Positions 38,651 through 52,859 of a stretch of 62,000 nucleotides of DNA are shown in pieces; the stretch's first letter is position 1; each line of letters opens with the position of its first letter. This DNA comes from Chrysomallon squamiferum (lineage: Eukaryota; Mollusca; Gastropoda; Neomphalida; Peltospiridae). The stretch spans positions 26,069,446 to 26,131,445 of the forward strand of contig CM022665.1 of NCBI GenBank assembly GCA_012295275.1, written 5' to 3'. The position numbers and the translations under genes were made by a program. The notes beneath the pieces are model-generated. The model was not told the DNA's origin, made no database searches, and saw only the letters and a program-made list of their open reading frames with translations.

Positions 38651-39399
38651 TTGTGAATATTTTACAATGCGTTAAAAATGCCATTAGCCCATATTAAGTT
38701 ATTTTTAAACTAAAATACTTTTGGGAACACAACACTATATCCTCCGTCTCCCTGATGTCAGAGATTGTTCATTTATAAGCTTTCAAACAGTCCTCTTTAA
38801 TTATTGATTATTTACACCACAGTTATAAAATTAAACGCTTGAATACCCCAGGCGTGTAAAGTAGCGAAGGCTTTATTCAAAGTCGTATTACCAATATTAA
38901 AAGCAGAATAAACATAATGACTCTAGGAAGGCTAAATGAACAAAACCATGTTTTTCTAGTTTCTTGAATATCACAGCTGTATTTCTATTATCTCTATGTA
39001 ATGAAACCATTTTTAAAAGAATGGATTAAAACAGAATGACAGAAATGAAATAAATAGGATGTTCACAGATATAATCTACTGAACGGTTTTTTTTTTTTTT
39101 TTATATGTATAAATTATAAACTGAGTGAAATATTTTCAAAACACTGTTGAATAATATCTATTGGAACCTTGATATGTATAATTCAAAACTTCAGTATTTG
39201 TTTTTTGGTTTCAAATTTAATAATTCTGCAAGGTATTTTTTTCTTCTACCATTCATTTATTTATTCGTTTTTAAAATTTATTTGCTTCATTTATTTATTC
39301 GTTTTTAAAATTTATTTAAAGTCATTTTATTTCATTTCTGAAATTTCGATTATATAAGGATGGATCTCGCAGGTTTGGTTTATGATATCTCCTCTGTAA

Positions 39400-39960
39400 A
39401 TAAAACTGAAGCCTAGAAGCTGAAGCAGTACCCGCAGAGCAGTTTTCTTTGTTCAAATATGTCAACATTTATTTTTAAAACAGTATGTAGATTGGGGGGG
39501 CTTAATTAGATTCAGTGTTTGTCGGAACCCAACAGGGGCCAGCCCATCCCTGCATGGTGGATTCCGCCACACTTGAGAAACACACTGGTCCTGTCAAGAA
39601 CAGCTGTGGCGATCTCTCTCCCATAAAACTTTTCCTGCTGAGTTTAAATTTCCCGCCCTTGTAGTCTGTCTCACTCGAGCGACTTTCACATTGATTTCTT
39701 TGTATTCTTCTGACCCAGGCGCGTGCCAGTCATTAATTTTCATTATAACACAGAAGCCATAACGTACGAAACGGCTTCCATTCTCTAGTCGTGTTTTTCT
39801 GAAGCGAGGGAGCACACAATCGGTGCGGTACTTAACGCGCTTTTGTGGTCGGTGAAGCGGAATAGCCATTGAAATTCGGGGTCGGTGACCAAAATGAGCC
39901 GAAACTTTATATTCTCAAGGGTCTTAGATTTGATGGCCGAGCTTTTCTGCAAGAATAACT
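39400..39960. promoter_or_regulatory. Island with HES-type site and an unassigned 91-codon minus-strand frame
   Basis: GGCACGCGCC on the minus strand (39718-39727). An ATG-started frame at 39869 to 39594 (minus) begins MAIPLHRPQKRVKYRTD; I do not recognise it, and no splice or poly(A) context supports it. The GC-balanced composition alone could explain its length. Confidence 0.35.
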
Positions 39961-40789
39961 TTGTTAGTACAACTTGTCCCTAATTCCTTTCTTGGGGAAC
40001 TAATTGAACTAATAGAAAGGTACATTTGGGAGAAGGCTTCTGCAAACAAATAAAATTATTTTATTGATAGAACAGTTTTCATTTCAAACAACAAATTCTC
40101 CACGCTTGAGAAGGTCGTGTTTAAAGTGACAGTAGTTAGATATCAGTTCTTCGGCATTTCATTTTCTCTTCTCGGTTTATTAATAATTTAGATTAAAAAG
40201 AGATTATTTATCAAACAAAATTCTTCTTGCAATAATGATGTATATTTATTATATTATTAAGTTTGAAAAAGATACCAAATGCGAATTTATTTATATATAC
40301 AGTATGTGTGCATTAGATTTTTCAAATTCTTTTGTAAAAAAAATACCTATAATTTATTTATTACATTTGTTTGTTTGTTTTTTTGTGGGTTTTTTTTTGT
40401 GTTTTGTTGTTGTTGTTGTTGTTGCTGTTGTTGTTTTATTTTTGAGAATGTCTGGGGATCTAGGGTATTTTCGTAAGATAAAAATTATGTATAATAATAG
40501 TTAATAAATTCTAGAATATTCACTCTAAATTTCATTTTTACTAAATTAATTCATAAAACTTTAATTATATTTCTTTGTTTTAATTCCGAATTTTAGACAC
40601 ATTTCCAATTACATTAACTTTAATTTTATGACATTAAAATCTCATTTTTTAAAAACAGATAAATCAATTAAATAATTAAAACTCATCTAACGTTATATCA
40701 CAGAATTCGTCAATAGAATAATCTCTAAGGCTAGCACTACATGGTGTATTTTAATTGGAAACAAATCTGTGTAATATAATTGATTAACT

Positions 40790-41290
40790 TTTCATCAATT
40801 CCGTCGTGTCGCTGATGACCATCTGCAAGAGAGGACGATAGAGAACGGATTCGCAATAGGACAGACACACGACATCGTCCGGGGTCAATTGACCATTACC
40901 CATGCGCTGACCAAACAACGCATTAATATGAATTTCAGTCCTCGCTAATCATAATGATAACATTTCAGACTTCTCGTTGCCTTCCGTGTCATCGCCTGTC
41001 TAGAAGTAGTTAGATTCGATGTCGTCTATTCCGACAGGCGCGTACTACAGCTCCAACATTTCATACCCTTATTACTGATAGCCCATTGAACCGCCATCTA
41101 TACATCAGGCACGCGCATTCCGACAAAAATAGCTTAATCTTTTCAGGGAAAATGACAGCCATCCGTTCCTCGGTTTGACAGACTGAGACGTATCAACTCT
41201 GCTGACCGTGAGCACGTGCATGGTCTTTGTCCATCTTCCATAGAGCACGAGCATAATCTGTTGATCTCCTCGTCTGTATATCTGTGTGAC
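40790..41290. promoter_or_regulatory. Long non-repetitive island, candidate regulatory
   Basis: About 500 bp of balanced, CpG-containing sequence with GGCACGCGCA (41108-41117), TAGATGGCGG on minus (41091-41100), CACGTG (41213-41218) and CATCTG near 40822. No gene-like frame. Confidence 0.35.
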
Positions 41291-41528
41291 TGTCTGACAG
41301 CAAGAGCATATATATTAAAATTTTACTACTTCTAAAGTTCATCAATATTAATTTTTTTAATTTGGAATAGATGATAAAAAATAGTTAAAACACAGAATAT
41401 CGAAACTCAGCGGTAAAATTAGTTTTAGAGTTATATGCAATTATAAGTGAGAATAAAAGATGGCGTATTTTTTAGGATGTCTTCCCAAATTAGAAATATG
41501 AACCATGTGGAATTTTAAACTTCAGATT

Positions 41529-41559
<31 letters not shown>

Positions 41560-41599
41560 TTATTACATTGGTATTTTTACACACTTTATTTTATGATTC

Positions 41600-41683
41600 T
41601 AAATAATAATAATAATAATATTGTTGTTGTTATAGTTCGTTATCATCATAATTTTTATTATTATTATTGTTATTATTATTATT

Positions 41684-41730
<47 letters not shown>
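41600..41730. repeat. (ATT)n/(GTT)n tract
   Basis: AAT, then mixed ATT, then about 14 GTT units to 41730. It follows a TTTA array at 41529-41561. Confidence 0.9.
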
Positions 41731-42639
41731 CAATGTTTGGTTATGGATGATAATTTTTAAAATCTTGAAATGGAAGAGCGTGCCACGTGCGAACAATTGT
41801 TCTTCTTTTTTTTCTTTTTTTGAGTGCCATCTTACATTTTACACGTTATCCCGTCAAGGAATAAAGAAATAAATATTTCTCGCTTTTTGAAGGATTAAAA
41901 ATAACTTGTAATTCCACTCACTCATTTTTAGCTGTCACAGTTATTTTTATCCCACAAGCTTACACATTTCTGAGAATCCTCACAACATGAGTATCGCAAT
42001 TTAATCCGACAAAGCGCCTTATTAGAATTATGTACAGAGATGAACAGAAAACAAAATACTGATAAAAAGAAATAATAATCTATTCTACACTGCGTCAAAG
42101 CACAAGCTCGACACGACACAAACTTTTTAAAGACTGTTTCAAAGACAAACGAAAGTAACAACAGAAGGTATTTTGATTTCATTTAAAGATATATCCGTCA
42201 AGTGGCGTATCGTCTTCCGCTTTCGATGAGCGGTCGATGTCACATTTCGAGTCTGTGCATTCTCGAAAGTTTAATCAAAATATGAATTTTCAATTGTCTA
42301 CTTGCATACGAACATAAACACTCTCATAAATACACTCGCACAAACAGTCACATACACACACACATACATTCATGTATACATACATACATACACGCATACA
42401 TACATACATATATACATATATAAATGCAACCATGCATACGTACTTACGTATATGTAGGAACGTACATAAATATCTACAAATTCACTATTGTCAAATAAAT
42501 TTATATCATCTTGTTTAATCTTCAAATAAACTGACACAATAAAAGAGAACTCTTTTAGCAAATTGTTGCTGATTAGATTCTTTAAACACGTCTGCCTCTC
42601 TGATCTAGCATTATTTATGTATATTATTATCGACGCTTA

Positions 42640-43160
42640 TTTGTACAGTAACCACAGTGTTTTCATACCCGGGAACCGGACAACTTTTTATATAAAAAAT
42701 TTCTCGACAGATGGCGCTCACAGCTTCCTTTCATGTCCGTCCACGCCTTTCCCATAATCACCGGTGCAGCCTTTAATAATCTATCATATTTTACAGTGGC
42801 AGAAACTCCCAAGTGGACGTTTGTCTTACAATGGAGACATTACCATTATCGATTTTCAGTCTTACATTTCTCTTTACTAATTGTAAAACTGGAAGGTGAT
42901 ACCGATAGCGTGGATGGCGTGGTGCGCTGACCCCAATGGAGGAATGTTTTGTGTTATTAGTTCGATTATCAGCGCTGTCAATAATATTTGGACACGAGGT
43001 TAACAAAGCCGTCTAATCTACAAGACTAGCACTATTTTCGATGTGTCTACAGATGGTCGGATTTGCCATCACTTCGAGTATTCATTAATCAAAAGGAATA
43101 ATATTTTTGCACAAGTGAATATCGCGGCGCAACACGAGACCTGTGAAAACAGACAAGTTA
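42640..43160. promoter_or_regulatory. Non-repetitive island with CTCF-like site
   Basis: GACAGATGGCGCT (42706-42718) near the left edge, then about 400 bp of balanced sequence with CAGATG near 43050. Two overlapping 65-71 codon frames on opposite strands have no recognisable product. Confidence 0.35.
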
Positions 43161-43801
43161 TAACAGAAATGGGCGCGAATAGAAATTTTTTCGAAGAAAT
43201 ATTGTTTTAAAATATAATTGATGGAAAATTCTCGTCAGTGCTTTTAATAAAATCTAATCATTTTGAGATAATTTATTAGCGGGCGATTGCCAGGAAGGGA
43301 TTGTTGTTATTAATATTATCATCATCATCATCATTATTTATTTATTTATTTATTTATTATTATTTTTATTATTATTATTATTATTTCATGTTTTCTTTTT
43401 TTAACCTTTGCTTTTGGGATTTGCGAGTTTGCGTTTTCATATAATTATTCACACTTTTATAGAAAAGATAAAATTAGTTATTTTATGAAACAGGAAAGGT
43501 TTTTACACTTAATTAAATATCCCCCCCCCAACAGTATTCAGTTATAAAAATAACAGGATATGTATTAAAAGACACAAACTCACTGATACATACACACAAA
43601 AAGTTTATTATAAAATATACAGGTACATCTAAATTAAAACGCATGGAATTCTGTTTCAAAATAACAATCGAAAAATATCGGGTTTTTTCTTCAGTTTCTT
43701 TCTTAAGTTCAGTCACAAGAGAATAAAAAGATTTCTTTTGTCATTGAAATAAACACGGCACGATACAAAATACAAATTTTACATTAATATAGTTAATTCA
43801 G

Positions 43802-43854
<53 letters not shown>

Positions 43855-44209
43855 CGGTACAGAATTTATGGAAAGTGAACAATGGCAACATTTATATAAT
43901 TTTCAAGAAAAAAGGAGTTTCATTGTAAAATAAATAAATAAATAAATAAATGAAATAAAATATAATAAAATAAAATAAAAAACAAAACAAAACAAAAAAA
44001 CCTCAAAACCCCCAAACATTTATTTAAAATAGAAAATTTGAATACGCCATTCTTCACTGAGCCCGTATAATTATGCTCAATCAACTAATCAGCACTATTA
44101 TTATTAATTAATAATAATAATAATAATAATAACAGCTTTGTTTAGGACAAAAATCATAAATTCAGGTACAGAGTGCAACGTTTCTAATTGTTACACTATC
44201 AATAAAAGG

Positions 44210-44840
44210 TTGTACAGAAAATACTAAACAACACGTGAAGAAATTTCAGAGTCTTCAGAATTGCAAGGTCCAATAATCATCGAGTTTTGCAGACTAACCG
44301 AAGTCTAAGCAGTTTTTCTATTATTCATATATATCAATAGTGTGTTAAACATGTGTACATATAGAAACTGATAACAAGGGTCTCGCCATGCAGTTAAATT
44401 CTCGTGGGAAAGTAACGGTATTTATTAATAATTGATACAAACGACCAACCGACCGTTACAGACTTTCGACAAATGGCGCTAATTACGAGCCAAAAGACAA
44501 TCAGTGCACGTGCCGCAAAAACCAAATTCCAATTCTATGGCGCGTGGTATGTTTTCGCCAATTTTCGCGATTTAATTTGTTCGACACGTAGAGGTGTTGG
44601 CACCAGTATCGTAATCCTACAGCGAGCGAGACATCACAGAAATGGACTGCTTTGCGTGTTTGCGTTCCCATGGACCTAGTTGCGCATCAGTTGGATAATC
44701 AAATGAACGACCGTTAACCGGTCAGCGCCGATTTGATTAAATCTGTAATGAACGAGCGATAGAACACTTGATCGTGACATGTCGGGGCGCGCGGGTTGTC
44801 CGGCAAGAGCTGAAATATCTCACCAACATGTGTCAAAGAA
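44210..44840. promoter_or_regulatory. Island with CSL site and CACGTG
   Basis: CGTGGGAA (44403-44410) and GCACGTGCC (CACGTG at 44507-44512) lie about 100 bp apart, repeating the CSL plus HES arrangement of the island at 21.2 kb. A CTCF-like half match AAATGGCGCT is at 44471-44480. Confidence 0.35.
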
Positions 44841-44906
44841 ATAAATTTACAAGCCTGGGAAAAAAACCATGAGATTTTCAATTTCTTTTTCTTTTTTCTG
44901 TTTGCG

Positions 44907-44947
<41 letters not shown>

Positions 44948-44973
44948 CAGGTTATTTTCAATCTTCATAATAT

Positions 44974-45011
<38 letters not shown>

Positions 45012-45097
45012 TGATATTCTGAAGGCAGAAAAATCTAATTTATCAGGCATTATAGTTCAGTATTTTTTAAACACATTTATATTTGACTATGTATATT

Positions 45098-45181
<84 letters not shown>

Positions 45182-47819
45182 TTTTATTAACTTTAAAAAA
45201 AATTATAAAAAAATAAAATAAAATAAATAAATAAATAACGTCGTTCACAGTAATATCAAAGACGAAAATACCAATATTTAAGCTTATTTATATAGTAATA
45301 CAATTTTAATGTTACATCAATGTTTTCATAGTCTTGCTTCAAAATATTCCGGGAAAATTTTACCAAATTTAAAAAAAAAATTAAAAAAATATTGGGTTAA
45401 GGTGCAGTAATATTCATTACAAACAGAAAGACATACTGTAAAAATTGTGATACTGTAGAGTCAGATTTCATCTGGTAAGTAATAGTTAGGTAACTCGAAG
45501 ACCTGGTTCTGTATTACAGGCCAGTTTTCAGATCATTATGCATATATTTAATACCGCGAAGAAATTTTACATTCAGCGAGACATTTATATTTCAACACAA
45601 CTGCTTTGAAAAATTAAATAATTATTCATTTTTTAAAAGAAACAAACAAAATATTTATTTTTTATTTTTTTGTTATTCACGTAATGTTTTAACTTTACTT
45701 AACATTTTTAAAAGGATTATAATCATTATTGACAACAACAAATTAAAAAAATAATAATTTAAAATGTTTTTTAGGACATATTATTTTAATAAATTTTAAA
45801 ATACTACAAAAAACAATTATTTATACAGTAATTAGTGTTTGAAATATTTGAATTATATATTTTGTTATGTTTTGGGGGTTGTTTTTTGGGTTTTTTTTTT
45901 TTTCGTTTTTAAAAAAATTTAATTTTCTAATAATTTTTACGTAGCGTGATATTCCTATCTGACATCATTATTTCAAATTAGAACGTAGATGGAATTACAA
46001 AATTACAGGCGCTCCATTCACTCCATTTATTTTACTGTCCCTGGCTTTTGGAAGGTTTTTCTTTATGACCCTCATTATATTTTCAAAGTTTCAACACTAT
46101 AATAGACCCTTTTTTTTTCTTCTTTTTTTTTCCGTTTGACATCCTTTATTCGCTCCTGGTTGTCTATTCAAGAGAATACTTTGATGACAGTACGTGTATT
46201 TAAATTCATCGACGAAACTTAATCCACAAGGGGTAGCGGTTACTACATAATAGCGCGTGCCATATTGTTGTCAAAAGTTTCACGATGGTGTTTTGTGAAA
46301 AATCCTTTTAACAATTTTTAATTTATTTATTTTTTTTTTTTTTTTTTAATGTTTTTTTTTTTTTTCAAATTAACTTTTATCGTCAATGGTTATAGAATGG
46401 GTTAAATTAAATAATAAATAATTAATTTAATATCCAGAACGTCTGTAAATATCACCTCCGTTTCCTAATCTCGTTGTTCTTTAGTTTACAGCTGGTAAAA
46501 TAGATTTAACAAACAGAAATTAAAAGTCAAGCAAATTTTAAAAGTTAACATAATATTAGAAACGAAAGAACTGTTTTGTGATTGTAGAAATCTTTATTCA
46601 AAAAATAAAAACACGATATATCATGCATTTCTAGCTGTTGTTTATTTTTAACACAAGATATGAAGTCTATATTAAATGTGTGACTTATCCGTAAAAAGAC
46701 GAAAGATAATAATGTATTAGTTAACGGATATAAATGGCAAGGGTGCATCCCGAATTTCAGAACTGAAAAAGATAATTATATTCCTAGCTGTTATTTTATT
46801 CATTATATAATGCATAATCGTATAGTTTATATTCAATGTAGGATTTATAAAAAAAGAAAAGAAAAGAAGCTTATGTGTTATTTAGTGGAGAAGAGGGCAT
46901 GGGCGACACTACAGTTTATATACATGTAATATAACGTAATGCATGATTATGCAGCCTATATTCAGTGTTTGATTTACATTGAAAAAGATGAAAGGTAACG
47001 TTATTATACATGCAGAAAATGGGGATACCATCAGCATGTAAGGTCAATATAATTTTCGAAATAAAAACTAATTTCAGTATAAAGAAAAACAAAACTGATG
47101 GGGATGCATGATGTTACATGTTATTTCGTTCTCTTGATTAGCGCATGTTAGATATGCTGTCTAGAATTTCAAAAATATTAAAGTATTATGATTTTTATAT
47201 AAATGATTTTTTATTTCTTTTTTTATGCCAACTTACATCGTTTTGTTTGACCTTTCTAGTTAAATGAATTTATTTGATTTTTTAATTTAATTATATTTAA
47301 AATATACTATTTTGTTATTAATTAATGTATTTTTAAGTTTTATTTTAATTTTATTTATTTACTTATTATAACACATGTATCGTTATTCTTTCTCATCCCA
47401 TCATAACTGTACTTTCTCGACAGTTCGTGTTTTCTGTCTTAAATTTTTTTATTATTATTAATAGCCATTAACTATCCAGTATCTCTTGATTCGCTAAATA
47501 TTTAACGAAAAACCACAAAACCTAAACTCCATTATCGCTGTGTCTTTTCTTTTTCTTCCTTTCCCCCAAAATGTTCGTGTAAATCATGATTTAATTTGCT
47601 TGCTATTGTTGAGTGTGAGTGCGTGTGTGTTTTACGTTCTATTCACATCGGTAATATTCTCAGAAACGTAATTTCAATGACATTAATTATGAATATAGCC
47701 ACGATTATCAAAATACTAGCCACTTTAGTTTAACAAACGTCTGCTTCAAATCGTATCTGAAGTACATTTCGCGAACTGTGACTGCTACGAATACCGTAGT
47801 TAGTACAATAGAAGCCTAT

Positions 47820-48000
47820 TAAATAATTACAATCCGGATGGGAACAAAGAGATGAGTCAAAAAAAGTGAACAGAGGGCGCTGCTTGAAGCGAGTAATATG
47901 AACCCTCATTATTTGAGATGCTTCGACAACTTTTTTTTTTTTTTTTTTTTCAAAACCGTCCTACCCGCATGCGCCTTCTGAGCGTTGTTCGTACAACACA
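47820..48000. promoter_or_regulatory. CTCF-like site in a short island
   Basis: AGAGGGCGCT at 47872-47881 fits the vertebrate CTCF core. It is followed by a T run at about 47931. Confidence 0.3.
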
Positions 48001-49328
48001 AAGAAGTTACGTTCAAAATAAAGTATTTTCTTTCTATGCAAAAAATCAATATGTAACTTGAGGAATTGAAATATCACAAACAAGGAAAGAAGAAAAAAAA
48101 AAAAGAAAATATCTTGTGATCCTGATCCGAATAGTGGAATGGGTCAGGACAATACATGCAGGTGACTTTACTTCCGTATTTATTTTAAAAAAGAGAGAAA
48201 AGAGATTTGGACTGAACAAGCGTTCTGGAACGAAATTATACATTATGTGTATGAATCTGGTTCCCAGTTGAATACAGTAACGTAATTAAATTCTTTCTAG
48301 GTTATTAATACTTTAAATCTGGTCCGTTTAATTTAGTTTTATTTAGATTTTTTTTTCTTTTTTTTTTTTTTTTTTTTTTTTTTTTGTTGTTATTATTATT
48401 ATTTTATTTTATTTTATTTTGATATTATTTTTTCTTTCTTTCTTTATTTCTTTATTTATCTTTTTTCTTCTTCTTCTTCTTATTATTATTATTTTTTTTT
48501 TTTTCCAACATCTTTCTCTTTATCTCTGTGTGGGGAAATATAGAAAAAGATCCATTGTTACTTATCGATAAAAAAAAAAAAAAAATTAAATTAAAATAAA
48601 AATGTATCTGCAATGGCTGAAGCTGGTTTCGCTCTGACATAATTTAAAAAACAAACATCAACAACAAACAAAAAAACCCTCTAATAATTGCTTATAATAA
48701 AATATGTTGAGATGTTTTCAAATACTATCTCTCACTATCTTTCAGTCTCACTCTTTGAATATGTCTGTCTTTCTGTCTCTGTCTGTCTCTCTATTTAAAG
48801 AAAATTATCACCATCACTACTAGTCATATATATTGTTTTCCTTGTATATTATGTTTTATATTTTATTTATTCGTTTAGTGATCTGTCAGTAAACTTTTAC
48901 AGTGATAAAACGGTAACTGTAAAGAACAATATAACTCATACAAGCAAAACAAAATATCCTTTTTATTTTTCTTTCTGTGTTTAATAACTAAAAAGCCCTT
49001 TATTATTTAAAAGAGAAAGAAATAAATGTGCAGATGCTCTATATCGATTTTAATTTTTTTTTTAAATAAAAAATTTAAACTCATTTGTAAATAGCGTCAC
49101 GCGCAGAAACAGCCAATAAAATTTGCAGGCGGTAAGTTTGAATTGTGAAAACTGGTATTGCTTCCAGCCGCAGATGTTTCAGTGACATCTGGAGGTGATA
49201 CTGAATGCTAATGTCTATTGTCGTATCTTCGCAACCGAGCCAGACAACCAAACTGTACATCATCTGTTTTTAAAATTAATTTTAACAATCTGAAATAAAT
49301 AAATAAATAAAAATAAATAAATAAATAA

Positions 49329-49363
<35 letters not shown>

Positions 49364-49579
49364 AATAGTAATAGTATTAATAATAATAATAATAAGAAGA
49401 AGAAGAAGAAGAAATTAAGAAGAAAAAAAAAAAAATAAAAAAATGTTCCAATCTATTTTGCATTAAAGTTAAATTTTTCGTTAATTTTATTTATTTATTT
49501 TTCATTTCATTATTTATTATTCTTACTTTCTTTCTTTCCATTTCTAACAGAGCTGTATGTTTCATTGTTATTGTTGGTG

Positions 49580-49599
49580 TTGGTGTTCCTCTTCTTCTT

Positions 49600-49630
<31 letters not shown>

Positions 49631-49665
49631 TTATTATTATTATTATTATTATCATCATCATCATT
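49580..49665. repeat. (CTT)n joined to (ATT)n
   Basis: About 14 CTT units, a GAA/TTC purine-pyrimidine tract able to form triplex, then ATT units. A GAT array lies at 49332-49361. Confidence 0.9.
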
Positions 49666-50313
49666 ATTATTATTCTTTAATTATTAGTTAACTAAACTGT
49701 ATTAATAATAAATTAATTATATTATTTCTGTTTTGTACTATTGTTCACATTTCTGTCACTCATATAAAACATGAACGGACCATTTGGTGGCTAGTCCCCC
49801 TATTTTTTTTTTTTTTTTTTTTCTTTGAATAATCATAATTCCCGAAGCTTTCGCCGTAAATGTATCAATTATATCCACTTTATTATTAATCAAACACAAA
49901 TATGTATTCCCTCGGTAACATCAATAGTTAAACAGTTCAGGAATTTTCACTTATACAAGCAGGAATACGGCAAAGAATTTTACATAGGATCAGCGTTACG
50001 CTACCATTTTGGTATTTGTCCCGTAAATACACAAACACAATGATACAGTAATAACGATGTGTTATGGGGCTCGGTGATTTTATTAACTCTTTATTAGATG
50101 ACAGATGCTGAAATTAATCTGAGTGCTGGAAGTGACGTGCTAACACAAAAGATGTCACTTTAGATCGATGGTAAATATCTCAGAGGACGACGGCTTTTCG
50201 TGATGGGTGCATGACGCAATAGCTTATTATCTAGTCGTAAAGAGAATCATTTAAAACATTTTAAAGTGTTTTTAATGCTTAATTTTAACGGTTGATTGCC
50301 GTAGATTTTTTTT

Positions 50314-50348
<35 letters not shown>

Positions 50349-50395
50349 GAGTTTTTCATTTCTCTTTCTTCTTTCTTCCTCTAATTTTTTATTTA

Positions 50396-50457
50396 TTTGA
50401 TTTGATTAGATTTGATTTGATTTGATTTGATTTGATTTGATTTGATTTGATTTGATT
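50396..50457. repeat. Pentanucleotide array (TTTGA)n
   Basis: About twelve uninterrupted or nearly uninterrupted TTTGA units, the only pentanucleotide array of this purity in the window. Confidence 0.9.
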
Positions 50458-50947
50458 TTTTTATTTCGCTTCACTACTTTTTACACTAGTCTTCATTTCT
50501 TAACATTTCTTAGTATACCAACTCGTTTTTCTCTTTTTATTTTGTCAGCTTTTTCCCTTCTTCAGTTATTTACGGCAAGTACTCAAACACATTATATTCA
50601 TTTTTGATATTTTTCGTATAAACAACAACAAAAAAATAATAATAATAATGTAAGACATTTTTGTTTATTATCAGTATGGAAATAACAACACGTACTATTT
50701 CATTTAATCTGATTTTAATAGAAATTATATTATGTTTCTTTCTGGGTTTTAATCATGATACTGATTCGAATATCCGTCCTTTATATCACGCTTCACAAAC
50801 AGAAATCTGTTTATATTACATCTAACGATATTTCCACTTACAATTCAGTTATGATACTTATTAATTCCATCCTTCCTAATTAATAATGTTTCAGTCAACT
50901 AAATATATGCGATGGAATTTTTATAATGTTGTAGACGAAATATACAG

Positions 50948-51029
<82 letters not shown>

Positions 51030-52084
51030 CGTTTTTCCATTAAAGAGATAAAAATTATTTTTTTTTTTTTTTTTTTTTTTTTTGTATTTATTTATTTATT
51101 TATTGATTTATTTATTATTTTATTTGATTTCCTTCTTATTGTAGTTATGGGAGTATAAGCGCAGGATCTGTTATTCGGAGCGACAGTAAAAGAATAGCGA
51201 TATAGAATAATTGAAAAAGTCGTCAGCTATTTTGTAGCTAGATTAGCCACTTGATTGTGACTCAGTCACTAAAAATATTTGCATATTGTCTCATGGAAGT
51301 TGACACGTGGCTAAAACGATGAATCAAATGCATTAATCACATGTCGACATTTTGTAAAGCGTGCGGCGTTATCTTTCGTGTGGAAACAATGGAACGCAAA
51401 ATGAAAAGTTTTCAACTTTGAAAAAAAAGTAATTAAAGTTAATCCTAGCGAAATATTTATGGCTGCTTTTTTAGTGAAAAAGAAGAAGAGATAAAAAAGA
51501 TTAAGTGTATTGTTTAGTTGTTAGTGAACGCTAGGAAACAGTGTTTCTATTTATTTTTATTGTTTTTCGTTTTAATTAAATTTTAATTGAATTATGAGAT
51601 TACTTTTCTTCTGCATTTGTTTTGGTTTTTTTTTTATTATTATTCTTATGATCAGCTAATTATTTTTATTTGAAATTCTTTGAGTTAAACGCTTTATAAG
51701 GACGGAAAATAATTTTTTTAAGCTGTTTCTTAACTGAATAAAGTACATTCAGAAACTGATTAGCAACAAAGAAGGCAGCAACAATAATGACAACATTTCT
51801 GAAAAACGTCATTTATTTCTCAAAAGAAATATGCATTTCTTAACATTAAAAACTATTTTTCGAAACGTGAGAGTTTCACTGCGTTGCGATGAATTCTTTT
51901 GTTCAGTGACATCTTACTGTTTAATTTTATCGGAATAAATATTATTCAAATACAGTGCATATAACTTACATATTACCTGTAGTATCCTTGCATTTTTTTA
52001 TTTTTTTATTTAGGTAATTCATACCGTTAATAAAGCAGATTATTTGTTAACTCTTTAATAAGTATTTTTTTTTTTGTACACTGG

Positions 52085-52480
52085 AAATATACCTGTTTCT
52101 GTTTATGATTATTTTTCAAATATTACCAGCTGTCGCGAGACGCCATCTACAAAACACCTGGATAACTCGCGTGAGTTCGGATTCATGCGACACACGAAAA
52201 TAGGCGAGAACCTATTATTTTCAATGTGGCACGCGCCCTAGTTTACTAATCCATTGTTACCTGTTTTCTCTTTTTCATAATGTGACAGGGAGGTGTATAA
52301 ACAAAGTTATTTGAAATCTTCCATTCACTTCTGATGGGTTGCTGCTCAAAGGATTATTTTATGAATTAGAAAGGTTAAATGCGAACATATCTTCACCTGG
52401 TTTAGATTTCGACATAGCGTCATTTAAAATCTGAGATTGGCTTTGTTCAACTTTTGAATTTTTTCATTTGTGAGTGTTCG
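52085..52480. promoter_or_regulatory. Island with HES-type and CTCF-like motifs
   Basis: GGCACGCGCC on plus (52228-52237), AGATGGCG on minus (52141-52148), CATTGTTACC Sox-type word at about 52252. No frame of note. Confidence 0.35.
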
Positions 52481-52765
52481 TGAAAAGAAATTTTAAATTT
52501 CGGCATTTCATTCGAGCACAGTTTTTAAAATGTACGTTTTTCAACACAAATTGAAAATAAAGAGTTTATAGATATGTCATCATGTCTATATCTATTTCAT
52601 ATTAATTCAAATTTTGTAAATCGAGGTTTTAAATAAAATTAAAAAATTTCTTTTCTTTTAACTGTTGTCATAATCATAGCGTCACTATGTATTTCAGTTC
52701 CTATCTGCACGTACACAAATAAATACTCTTACATATTCACAAGCATATTAACATGCCTACATTTA

Positions 52766-52766
<1 letters not shown>

Positions 52767-52849
<83 letters not shown>
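52767..52849. repeat. (AAT)n joined head to head with (ATT)n: long palindrome
   Basis: An AAT array turns directly into an ATT array around 52814, giving an inverted repeat of about 80 bp that could extrude as a cruciform. Confidence 0.9.
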
Positions 52850-52851
<2 letters not shown>

Positions 52852-52859
52852 TCCAATTT

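Larger units (their letters stand above)
45180..52080. other. Gene-free AT desert
   Basis: Mostly AT-rich unique sequence with TTTA, CTT, GAT, TTTGA and GA arrays and T runs. Small islands at 46140-46270, 49080-49260, 50040-50230 and 51150-51400. No gene is supported. Confidence 0.5.
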
